Source: Hyaloraphidium curvatum
Lineage: Eukaryota; Monoblepharomycota; Hyaloraphidiomycetes; Hyaloraphidiales; Hyaloraphidiaceae
Assembly: GCA_025558095.1 (NCBI GenBank)
Contig: JAIVFI010000005.1
Coordinates: 806,001 to 870,000 of the forward strand
Length of the DNA stretch: 64,000 nt
Direction of reading: 5' to 3'
Under the pieces are notes generated by a model. The model made no database searches, was not told the DNA's origin, and saw only the letters and a program-made list of their open reading frames with translations. This document shows positions 30,536 to 40,189 of this stretch, piece by piece. Made by a program: the position numbers and the translations under genes. Position 1 is the first letter of the stretch. Every line of letters starts with the position of its first letter.

Positions 30536-32486
30536 ATGGAGGATCCCCACCCAGTAGCTCGGTCCCTTAGTGCCGCGCGGTTGCCATCGGGCGTCCTGCA
30601 TGCGTTCGAACGCCGCACCTCGGACAAGCGGCTTGACTTCGGCGACGGCCTCGTCATCATCTTCCCCTGCCGCGCGGCCCCGGCCGAAGCCGTCGCGGAC
30701 CCGGAAGGCACCCTCGCCGAGGAGCTGGTGCCGCACGACGACACCCCTGAGACCCCGATCGAGAAGTTCCGCGAGCGCCGCGCGTCCGACCTCTCCGACT
30801 TCCGCGTCGTCAAGTTCGAGCCCGGCGAGCAGAGCAACCCGCAGAACTGGTCCGAGGGGAAGAAGTGGTTCTGGACGATGTTTGGGAGCTTCCTCGTGCT
30901 CAACGCCACGCTGGCGAGCTCCGCGCCGTCGGGCGTCGCGACGCTGATGGCGGAATACTTCGACGCATCGCACATGCAGGTCACCCTCATCATCTCGCTG
31001 TTCGTTCTCGGCTACGTCGTCGGACCCCTGATCTGGGCGCCCCTGTCTGAGGTCTTTGGGCGAAGGCCGGTCTACATGATCTCGTTCGCTGGCTACACCG
31101 CCTTTAACCTCGGATGCGCGCTCGCAACCACCATCGGGGAGATGCTGGCGTTTCGGTTCCTTGCAGGGTGGGCGGCTTTTGACGAACTCGATTACCATTG
31201 TGCGCTGATCTGGTTTCGCGTTGATTTGCCGCCCAGCACCTTCGCCGCTGCCCCGATCACCAATTCCGGAGGCGTCCTCACCGACATCTGGGAGCCCAAG
31301 GACCGGGGCAGGCCCATGGCCTACTTCGGTCTCGCCCCCTTTGCTGGCCCCGTGCTCGGCCCCGCGATCTCGGGCTTCATGGGGATGCGCTTTGGTTCGC
31401 ACCAGCCTCTGTTCTGGCTCCTCTTTGCCTTCTCGGGGGTCTGCTTCGTGGCGCTGCTGTGGATGCCCGAGACGTACGGGCCGGTGTTGCTCCGCCGCAG
31501 GGCCGAGCGGCTGAGGGAGGAGACGGGGAGGACGGTGGACGAGTGCAGGGCGCCGATCGAGGCCAGCGGGCGGACGATCGGGCAGGTAGTCGCCACGAGC
31601 TTCGCGAGACCGCTGAGCTTCCTGGCTACGGAGCTGATCGGTGGGTGCTAGGCATCTTCTCGTCGTTGCCGCAACGCCACGACCCGGAGATTGTGGTACC
31701 CACAGTTTCGCTCGTCACGCTCTACACCAGCTTCGTCTACGGCGTGCTCTACTTGCTCTTCGGCACCTTCGTAAGCTCCACGCCAGCCGCGATCGTGACC
31801 AGCTAAACTCCGGGGCAGCCGATCGTCTTCGTCGGCATCTACCACTTCAACCCCGGCCAATCCGGCATCGCCTTCCTCTCCATCGGCATCGGCGCGTTTT
31901 TCTCCATCCTCGTCCTGAACAGGGTCTTCAACGCACTCTACCTCCGCCGCCCCGACCCGCACGGCCGCCTCGTCCCGGAATGGCGCCTCCCCAGCTGCTT
32001 CGTTGGCGGCCCGCTGTTTGCCCTCTCCATGTTCTGGTTCGGATGGACTGCCAATCCCTCGATCCACTGGATCGTCCCGGCGCTGGCGGGGATCCCGATG
32101 GGCGCGGGCGTGGTGGGGGTGTTCACGGCCACGCAGAGCTACCTGGCGGATTGCTACGGTATTTATGCGGCCAGCGCGATCGCAGCCAATACGGTCGCGA
32201 GGAGCACGTTCGGGTTCGCGTTCCCGCTGTTCTCGCAGCAGAGTGGGTGCCCAGTCGCCGCGGAGTTGGGCCGGTCGATGACGCCTCCGAACAGTGTACG
32301 GCTCTCTCGGCGTCGCGTGGGCATCCACGGTGCTCGGGTTTGCAGGACTGGCCCTCGTTCCCGTTCCTTTCCTCTTCTTCAGGTGAGCTGGTCGTGGCAC
32401 CGGCTGATCGCGGGGGGCTCATTTCCTCTGCGACATCAAGGTACGGCGAGCGCATCCGGGCGCGATCCAAATTTGCGAGGAGCTAG
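30536..32486 (+). CDS. MFS transporter, fungal DHA1 polyamine/drug type
   Basis: 552 residues from six exons; introns 31168-31236, 31641-31705, 31771-31818, 32243-32294 and 32383-32440. A long cytosolic N-terminus ends in SNPQNWSEGKKWF, the fungal motif before TM1. Twelve hydrophobic segments follow, with the intracellular loop signature GPLIWAPLSEVFGRRPVYM and the TNSGGVLTDIW and MAYFGLAPFAGPVLGPAISG blocks. The end YGERIRARSKFA is the conserved C-terminus of this subfamily and is rebuilt by the last splice. A plasma-membrane proton antiporter for polyamines or drugs is the expected role. Start is the ATG at 30536; the upstream TTG is not used. Confidence 0.9.
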
Positions 32487-32667
32487 AAAGATGCTAGAGT
32501 AGCTGATTGATGAGCAGTAAGGCCGCTGTCCGGAGATAGCTTGATCGAGTACGGCTGCGGCCTTCTGAGAGGCCAAAAAACGCGTCGTCACGGCAAGGTC
32601 GATTTCGGCACGATTCGCGACTCAAGACGCGCCTCTATCTGTTGAATCAAAGCTGATATTATTGAAC

Positions 32668-33429
32668 ATGGCTTTGCCGTGGCGTCTGGACGGCCGCCGC
32701 GTCCTGATTACGGGTGCCTCTCGGGGAATCGGCGCAGCCATCGCGGAAGCACTCGCCGGCGCCGGCGCCTCGGTCGCCGTCAATGCCGCGACACCGGAAT
32801 CGGAGGAGTGCGCCGCGCTCGCCGCGAAGCTCAACGGATTCGCGCTGCCGCTGGACCTCGGCCCGCCCGGCAGCGGCAAGCTCCTTGTGCGGCAGGCCGA
32901 GGCCGCGCTGGGGGGCCCGATCGACGTGCTCGTGCTCTGCGCGGCGATCCAGATCGAGCGCGAGTGGGACGAGGCGCTGCCCGAGGACATGGACCTGCAA
33001 TGGAGCATCAACCTCCGCGAATCCCTCGTCCTCGCGCAGACCATCGTCCCCGGCATGTGCGAGCGTGGCTGGGGCCGAGTGGTGGGCATCTCCTCGGTGC
33101 AGAACGCGCGGCCGCACCCGCGGATGATGGCCTACGCGGCGCTCAAGGCCGGCCTTACCAACGCACTGCGCAACCTGGCAATCGTCGTCGCGGGCAAGGG
33201 GGTCACCGTGAACGTGATTTCCCCTGGGGCAATGGACACGCCGCGGAACGAGCCGCTGCTGAAGGACCCGGCGGCGCTGGACAGGATGCTGCAGCGGATC
33301 CCGATGGGGAGGCTGGGGAGGGCGGACGAGTGCGGGGGGGCTGCGCTTTTCCTCTGCTCCGACGCCGCGGGGTACGTCACGGGGGCCGACATCCCGGTCG
33401 ACGGCGGGCTGGCGCTCGGCGGTTTGTGA
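32668..33429 (+). CDS. SDR family oxidoreductase, bacterial-like
   Basis: Intronless, 253 residues. Classical SDR: NAD(P) loop TGASRGIG, the catalytic Ser in GISSVQN, YAALKAG (Tyr and Lys), VISPGAMDTP and the C-terminal GYVTGADIPVDGG. The overall form is that of bacterial FabG/gluconate-5-dehydrogenase-like enzymes, and the lack of introns, where neighbours have several, fits acquisition from bacteria. Start ATG at 32668; the upstream TTG in frame is ignored. Substrate cannot be assigned. Confidence 0.88.
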   Translation: MALPWRLDGRRVLITGASRGIGAAIAEALAGAGASVAVNAATPESEECAALAAKLNGFALPLDLGPPGSGKLLVRQAEAALGGPIDVLVLCAAIQIEREWDEALPEDMDLQWSINLRESLVLAQTIVPGMCERGWGRVVGISSVQNARPHPRMMAYAALKAGLTNALRNLAIVVAGKGVTVNVISPGAMDTPRNEPLLKDPAALDRMLQRIPMGRLGRADECGGAALFLCSDAAGYVTGADIPVDGGLALGGL

Positions 33430-33505
33430 GGGGAGTATGTGTTCTAGTTCTAGTTCTCTAGCAGAGTGCAGTGTGGGTATCGAGATGTACAGAGAATTCC
33501 AACTG

Positions 33506-35909
33506 CTACCCCGAGCCCGACGGTTCGCTCGGCCCACCCTCATCCAAGCCGTCGAGGCAGGCGAACCTGCCGCCTTGGTGCACCGAGCGATCATCGCCCC
33601 CGGGCCCAGCCGCGCCGGCCAGGCGGGCGAGAGGCCGAGAGGACGCGGGCGGAGCATCATCCACGGCGCTGCGCCGCGTCGCCGCCTTGGCCGCCGCCGC
33701 CATCGCCGCCTCGGCCTCCCTCCGCCTGGCCCACAGATCCCCCGCCCGCCCGTGGTATCCATGCCACGCGCTGATCCGCACCATGTTCCGCAGCCACCGC
33801 GAGACCACCTCGTCCCGCCCCGCCGCGGGATCGAACGGCCCCTCGCCCCGCACCCCGGGCGGCAACGTCGCGCGGAGGCCGTGCCGCGGGATCCCCAGCC
33901 GCGCAAAGACCTCCGGCCAGGATCCCGCCTCCACGATCCGGTCGATCGCGCGGCACTCGGCCACCAGCTTCCCGGGGAGCTCCTCGGGCGGATGCCCCAG
34001 CCGGGCAAACAGCGCCCCGGCATCCAACCCCCCCGCGCGCACCAGGCCCGCAAAGGCTACCTGGAACAGCACCAGGCGGATGCCCACCCTCCCCTCCTCG
34101 AACATGGCCCGCATCCTTTCCGGCGCCGCCCCCTCCTCCCCCCTCACCTCGGCGAGCCAAGGGTGACGGCGCAACGCCCACCGCACCATCCGCGCAAACA
34201 CCTCCTGCGCCACGGGCAGCGCCATCCTGTCCCACCCCAGCCCCTCGTCCCCCTGCACCGCAAGCAGGAGCACGAGGAGCTCGCCCATGTCCGGGATGGC
34301 GGCCTTGTGCCTCGCCGCCGGCCTGTCGCGGAACGCGCGCAGGCGCAGCGCAGCGAGCCCCCGCACCGCCGGCTCCGAGGCGCACAGGGCGAGGAGCAGG
34401 TGCACGAGGTGGCAGTAGCCCGTCAGCGCGCGCTCAGAGGCGCGGAGCAGGTCGCCGCCGGTCGAGGCGTCGCGGGAGAAGCGCACGACGGCGGTGTTGG
34501 CCAGGCGGCAGAGGGCCGCGAGGAGCTTGGCGTGGGGCGGGTCGTGGAGCGCGGAGGGGAAGCAGCGGTCGTGGATGGCCACGAGGGACCGGCGGATGGC
34601 GGGGAGGGCGGCGTCGTAGTGCGGGCGGCTGCGATCGGGGGCCGGAGGTCAGCGGAAACCCATCCGCGTGCTAGCTGCGGGACACCAACCTGAACGCCAG
34701 GGGGAGAAAGTGCGTGAACCGGTGCCCAAACACTCCCGTCCTCACCCCGCACGCGTCGAACGCCTCGAACGAGAGCACGTCGAACTCGCTCGACGCCTCC
34801 ACCCTGTCCCCCCTGCCATCCGCGGCCGCCACGTCCACCCCCACCCCCAGCATCCGCCGCGGGTCCCCGAAGGTGCGGGGCAGCGGCGTGCGGAGGTAGA
34901 AGCACGCGAGCTCGCGGCGGATCTGGAGGTTGCGCGCGCGGGCGAGGGCGTCGAAGCGGGGGTAGGCGCTGCGGAGGGCGACGAGGGAGGAGTCGGGGAG
35001 GCGGTCGGCGAGGTAGAGGAGGAGGTCTTCGTGCAGGGTGTCGAGGTGGCAGGGCCCTCGGGGCTTGCTGGCAGCGGGTGCCTGCTTGCCCTTGGCCGTG
35101 TCCTTGGCCGCGGGTGTCTTGCCCCTGGCCGCGGGTGTCTGCGCAGCCCCGACCACCGGCACTTGCATGGGGGTGGTCCCCGGAACGGGCTGCGGCTCTG
35201 GCTTGGGGGTGACGGGCGCCGGCGTAGGGCGGTTGGGGGTGACGGGGCCGGCGCCGGTGGGTGCGTTGGCCGCTGCCGCTGCGCGGACCTGCAGCGGCGG
35301 CCCGCTCCGCTGGAAGGCGAGCACCGGCCCCGTGGCAGCCACCACGCTGTGCAGCGGCGGAGGCGGGGTCCGGGGCCGCGGGCTGGCCCGGGCCCCGCGC
35401 TGCGCCTCCAGGGCTTCGCGGCGCATGGCCTCCCACTCCCGCTGCCGCGCTGCCCTCCGCTCCCGCCGCTCCTCGCTCGTCGGCGGGCCCCACCGGGTCG
35501 TGCCGCCGTACTCCTGCTCCACGTCCCGCGTGGTGAAGAAGCTCAGCAGCTGCACGAACACGGCGCCGAGCGTGTACCCCGGCGTGTACCCGATGCGCTG
35601 GCGGGTGAGGGTGCCGGTGAGCACGTCGCAGCAGATGAAGCCGCCGAACACGTTGGGGTGCCCGTCCAGCAGCCCCTGGCGCTGCGTGCGCTCGCCGACC
35701 GCCACGCGGGGGGCCTGCGACGGGTAGTCCTCGGGGATATCGACGTCGAACTCCAGGGGGGAGCCGGCCCGCGGGCCCGATGCGGGGGTGAGCGTCAGCC
35801 GCAGGCGCCGCGCGTCGTCCGTGTGGTCGACGCGGATGCCGGGCACGGGGTCGGCGGCGAGGGCGGCGAGCTCGCGGAGCAGGCGCTGCATGCCGGGCAT
35901 GGTCGACAT
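33506..35909 (-). CDS. E2-fold (UBC-like) plus F-box fungal protein
   Basis: 780 residues from two exons; the 61-nt intron at 34629-34689 (branch GCTGAC) joins HRFTHFLPLAFS to RPHYDAALPAIRRSL. The N-terminus (1-170) is an E2 ubiquitin-conjugating fold: SPLEFDVDIPEDYPSQAP, HPNVFGGFICCDVL (candidate active Cys) and GYTPGYTLGAVFVQLLSFF. A long Pro/Thr linker follows, then an F-box-like segment (LDTLHEDLLLYLADRLPDSS) and a large helical C-terminal domain with FGHRFTHFLPL, a motif I associate with fungal proteins of this layout. It may bridge E2-type and SCF functions. Whether the E2 part is catalytically active is unknown. Confidence 0.75.
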
Positions 35910-36413
35910 GGCGGCGATGATTGCGGAGGCGGTGGAGCAGTCGCTGGCAAAATGCGCCTTTTATGGCCCGCTCTCAACGGGCCCTTGCTGTGCACCTGAG
36001 TGTGGGCTGGTGCCGCTGGCTGACTGAGTGACTGACTGATTTCCGAGGAACGCGCATCGACGATTGAGTGGAGAATTGGAGCGGCACAGCAGCTCATCGC
36101 GGTGAAAGTGCTTGAGAGTCGCCGTGGGCGGTCGACACCGCGAGAGGGGCGTGGGCCATGCCGCCGCGAAGCACCAGTGTTCAAGACACCGCGGCCGTCG
36201 AGGGACTCGAGGCGCCACGGTGACGCCATTTTCGACGGAGTTTGCCTTGTTTCGAGAGGGGCAGACGCGTCTAGAGGCGACGAACGCGCCGAAATCGACT
36301 TTCAACATGGACGCGTTCGCTATCCGGGTCTCTGAGACGTCCTCGGTCCCGCCGCCGCCGCCGGCGCCATTTCCGACCCGCCGACGAACTCTCCGCTTGG
36401 CAGGCCATTTCTT
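35910..36413. other. Divergent intergenic region
   Basis: 504 bp between the E2-fold/F-box gene and the ModA-like gene. Contains only short openings in all frames; it should hold two divergent promoters. Nothing else recognised. Confidence 0.45.
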
Positions 36414-37112
36414 ATGCCCACGCTCAACGTCCTGAGCGGCGGCGCCGCGCACGCCCTCGTCCTCCGCGCCGCGCCGCCCTTCCTTGCCGCCACCAGCCTC
36501 TCCGTCGGCCTGACCTCGGGCGCCGTGGGCGCGATGCGCGACGCGCTGCTTGCCGGCGCCCCGTGCGACCTCGTCATTCTCACCGATGCGATCGTCGGGG
36601 AACTGCAGACGGCGGGGAGGGTCGGGCCGGGGGTGCGGCTGGGCTACGTGGAGACCTGCGTCGCGGTGCCCGAGGGGGAGCCCCTCCCCTCCTTGGCGGA
36701 CGAAAGCGACCTGAAGCGGGCGCTCGAGATTGCGGCGGGGATATACTTCCCGGACCCGGAAAGGGCCACGGCGGGGATCCACTTCCTCTCGGTCCTCCGC
36801 CGGCTCGGCCTCCTGCCCGCGCTCGAACCCCGCCTCCGCCCGTTCAAGGACGGCCGCACCGCGATGGCAGCCATGTCGCTGGACTCGCGCGCCGGCGAAA
36901 CGGGGCTGCTTGGGTGCACGCAGGAAACGGAGATCCTCGCGACGGAGGGAGTGCGCAGCGCGGGGGCTTTGCCGGGGGGTTACGGCCTGAAGACACCGTA
37001 TGTGGCTGCGGTGGTACTGGGAGCGCCCCTGGAGAAGGAGGCGGGGTTGTTGGCGCAGATGCTGGGGGACGGGGAGGGGGCGGAGGCGAGGCGGGAGTGC
37101 GGGTTCCGCTGA
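36414..37112 (+). CDS. ModA-like periplasmic-binding-fold protein without signal peptide
   Basis: Intronless, 232 residues. Sequence blocks fit the molybdate-binding/ABC solute-binding type 2 fold of bacteria: LNVLSGGAAHALV at the start (first ligand loop), PCDLVILTDAIVGELQTAGRV, then GIYFPDPERATAGIHFLSVL and the C-terminal IPxx-like KTPYVAAVVLGAP. Bacterial relatives are exported and feed an ABC transporter, but this one begins directly at the fold with no signal peptide, so it is probably a cytosolic binding protein or regulator. No transporter partner lies nearby. A bacterial origin is likely. Confidence 0.7.
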   Translation: MPTLNVLSGGAAHALVLRAAPPFLAATSLSVGLTSGAVGAMRDALLAGAPCDLVILTDAIVGELQTAGRVGPGVRLGYVETCVAVPEGEPLPSLADESDLKRALEIAAGIYFPDPERATAGIHFLSVLRRLGLLPALEPRLRPFKDGRTAMAAMSLDSRAGETGLLGCTQETEILATEGVRSAGALPGGYGLKTPYVAAVVLGAPLEKEAGLLAQMLGDGEGAEARRECGFR

Positions 37113-37329
37113 GGGCCGGGGGCGGGCTTCCGACGATCAGCTCGATCGGGCGGTCGAAGGGAGGTGCTCGTGGGCATTTAATCCGTCCTTGTACCCCCGC
37201 CGACCCGTTGTTGTGGTCCGGAAGCCGCATCCTTGGGGATCGAAATCGAGGGTCCTTGCGCACGGCCACCACCCATTGTTTGGCCTCGCCCGAATCCCAA
37301 AACACCGCGGCACAACGAGCGCCGACACC

Positions 37330-37715
37330 ATGGCGCGCCTCCTGCTGCTCCTCCTCGTCGTCCTGGCGCTCCTCGCCGGGCCCGCTCTCGGCCTGTAGGT
37401 CCCCCCGCGCTCCCGCACGGCCGGGCGGCATTCGGACCCCACTCACCCCCCGCGCAGACCGGCACCCAACGTGCCGGCCGAGGACCGGGCCGCCCCGGGC
37501 GCGCGCGCGGTGTTCCGGCGCTCGTGCGGCGAATGCGCCTCCTCCGAATTCTGTGGGTCGCAACCTCTGCCGGTGCAGGGGCGGAGGACTAACGGCACCC
37601 CGGCACGGCTGCAGGCGAGTTCGGCTACCCCGGCGCGCCCGAGTCGACGGTCGCCTGCATCGAGTACGGCACGGAGCTGGGGGAGCTTTATCGCCGCTAC
37701 GGGGGCGATGTCTGA
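37330..37715 (+). CDS. Small secreted Cys-containing protein
   Basis: 86 residues from three exons found by splicing: introns 37395-37457 (donor GTAGGT) and 37553-37614 (donor GTGGGT, branch GACTAAC). The first exon is an almost pure signal peptide (MARLLLLLLVVLALLAGPAL). The mature part has four cysteines (SCGECASSEFCEFGYPGAPE ... VACIEYGTE). No family recognised; small secreted proteins of this kind occur in fungal secretomes. All three frames join exactly and end at a TGA at 37713, which supports the model. Confidence 0.6.
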
Positions 37716-37870
37716 AGGACGGGCCGGGCGGACGGCACTGCGGGGGCAGGCCAGGCTTCGGGGATGAGAGGACTTCGGACGGCACACCCATGCTTCTGTC
37801 TTCGTCGCCGGACGAGGTTAGATCCATTAGAATAGCCACCATTGCCCGCGGCTGCCCTCCGAACCCCGGG

Positions 37871-39556
37871 TCAGGCCGAAATGACCGCCGTGCCCGCCGG
37901 CATCTCCTTCGAGGGGCCGACGAGGTCCACCTGACGGATCGTGAGGATGTTGGTCCCCACCGGCAGCGTTGCCGTCACCGAGTACTGCCCCCGGTACGAC
38001 GTCCGTCAGCCCGCGAAGGCCGCGAAGGGTTGCCGGGCGACACCCACCTGCGCGTCCGGCCGCACCCTCGCGCTCGCCGCCTCGGTCCCGTTGGAGAAGA
38101 GCTGCACAGTCGCGCCCACCTCCCCCAACCCCTCCACCGTCGCCTGGTTCCCGCTGACCGTCGGGCTGCCAAACACCTCCGGCGGCCCCGGCAGGGTGAT
38201 GGGCACGTTGCCCGCGATCGACGGGTCGGAGGTTCCCGCGGGGGTGGTCTGTACGACGGTGAGCTCGTTGATGCCCAGGGGGGGTGGGGAGGGCGTGGTG
38301 ATCCTATAGGAGCCGTTGGAGGAGGCGGTGGTCGAGCCGAGCTGTAGGGTGGTGTTTGACCGGAGGGTGACGAGGGCGTTGGCGAGGGCGGTTCCGGAGA
38401 CTGTGAGGGTCTTGTTGTTGTTGAGGATGGTGCTCGCGACCTTTGGCGGGAGGGGGATGCGGGCAATGCCGGCTGGGGCGGGGAGCGAGTCGGCGCCCTT
38501 TAAGTCGCGAAGGACGACGGAGAGCATGTAGGTCCCGCTGGTGAGGTTGGAGCTGCGGAGAACGAAGGCGCGGGAGGCGGGGACGCGTGTTTGGGCGACG
38601 GTGGTGCCGTTGGCAAGGAGCAGGGCGCGGAGGCGGGGAGCGCCAGAGCCGGAGACCATGGCGACGTTGGCCGAGACGACGGTGGAGTCAATGGTGGGCT
38701 GTTTGGCACCCAGAACGTTAGAGGCTGCTCGGAACCGGAGCGCGCCGTCAAACGACTTACCCGAGGAGGCCTGGAAACGGCAATCGAAGTCCCCGGACCG
38801 CTCCCCGCCGTGAAACTCTCCAGCGCCTGCGATGCGCCGGCCCTGAAGATGCCCAGCCTGGTTCCGATCGGGAGCTGCGGCACCGCCAGCGCAAGCATCC
38901 CCGAGCCATCCGTCCGCCCGGTGGAGATGACGGTCCCCCGTGCGGACCTGGCGCCCGTGCGGAGGAGCTCGAAGGGGGAGTTGGAGATGGGGGAGTCGGG
39001 AGGGCGCTTGTAGCCCCCGTCCGAGTCCGAATCGTAGAAGACTCGTGCTCGAATGGTGCTCCACTGCACAGTAATCGGTGAGAAAAGGGGAGACATGTCG
39101 GGCCTGCATGCCAGCGGCCACCCACGGGGGCCATGGAAACCGTCCGCGTGACCACTTTGGTCGTCGTCCCCGGCACCGTCGTCGTCCTCGTCGAGCGGGC
39201 CGCCGGACAGCACGGCTCCCCGCTCCCAGCTCCCGGCGGGCAGGTGAGGCACAGAGTCCTCTCCAGCAGGGCGTGCGGTTCCGTCGGCGAGAGCTCTCCG
39301 CGCCGGGCGGCTCTTGCCGACCGTGTGGCGGTCACGGTGACCGTCCGCACCCGCGTCGTGGAATACGCGGTCGCGGTCGTCGGTCCGGGAGGGCGGGCCG
39401 GGCAGCAGCAGCCTGCAAGGCCGTCAGCACGCGGCCGGAATCCGAAGGCGGAAACAGACCGCCGGCGTAGAGACAGCCCCTGCAGCACGTCGGGGGCGTC
39501 GCTGAGGAGGCTGCAAGTAGAGTCGCGAGGAGGAGGAGGAGGAACAGGGTCCGCAT
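37871..39556 (-). CDS. Secreted surface protein with prealbumin-like and Ig-like repeats
   Basis: 483 residues from five exons; introns 39413-39459, 39064-39125, 38699-38760 and 37985-38047. A signal peptide (MRTLFLLLLLATLLAASSA) is followed by Cys-rich and Thr-rich segments, then an SdrB/Cna-B-like prealbumin domain (ARVFYDSDSDGGYKRP ... GTVISTGRTDGSGMLAL). After this come bacterial Ig-like repeats (KTLTVSGTALANALVTLRSN, QATVEGLGEVGATVQLFSNG). These repeats are typical of bacterial adhesins. Likely a cell-surface or extracellular-matrix protein; no transmembrane tail or GPI signal is clear. Splice joins all preserve frame. Confidence 0.72.
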
Positions 39557-39808
39557 CGTGTTGCGAAGGCCGCTGTTTGGGGGTGTTGTGTTGGGGGACG
39601 GGCGGCGCAGCAGCGAGAACCCGCCCGCACTCCGCCCGATGCGCGGCCGCTGGACCCGGGAATGTGGCGAGCTCAGCAACAGAACAGGCGAGATCACCGC
39701 CATAAGCGAGCTCTACACTTCGGCCCTCACGGAAGTTCGGGACCTCTTCGTTCTCGCTAACCCACCATCCGCGCCCCCATCCTCCCTCGTAGCGCATTTG
39801 GCTGGAAC

Positions 39809-39979
39809 GATATGAGGGCGAGACCCGCGCCCAGCAGAGGCTCTTCCTCGGCTTCGTGATTGGATTTGGCTCGTTCAGGGCCCTGCTGGTGTCGCTGGTG
39901 ACGGTTGCGTTCGCGGCATGGGGCGTCGCGAGGGGATTCGTGGTCCGCGTGGTGCTGGACAATATCTGTCCGAATTGAG
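39809..39979 (+). pseudogene. C-terminal relic of the multi-span membrane family
   Basis: An open segment of 56 codons (RAQQRLFLGFVIGFGSFRAL ... ending VVLDNICPN, stop at 39977-39979) matches the last 50 or so residues of the genes at 10295 and 56662: a helix, a conserved aromatic-Gly pattern, one hydrophobic segment (SLVTVAFAAWGVARGF) and a final Cys-containing tail. No upstream part of the family is visible before the divergent secreted-protein gene at 39556, so it appears to be a truncated copy. A distant spliced first exon cannot be excluded. Confidence 0.55.
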
Positions 39980-40189
39980 AGCCAGGGAAACCGCATCCAT
40001 CAAATAGCAGCCGACACATGCAGCAGATGCGCCTCAGTGCCTCGAACTCCAAGTTCGGCAAAGCCCTTTGAGATTGATTGCCCGGTCCCACCCATTTCCG
40101 CCTCTGGCTCGGTGCACAGGCCACGAGTTCCATGTCTCGGACACGTAGATTTACGCGGGTGGACCTCTAGCTCCGCGTTTCCGACGGCA

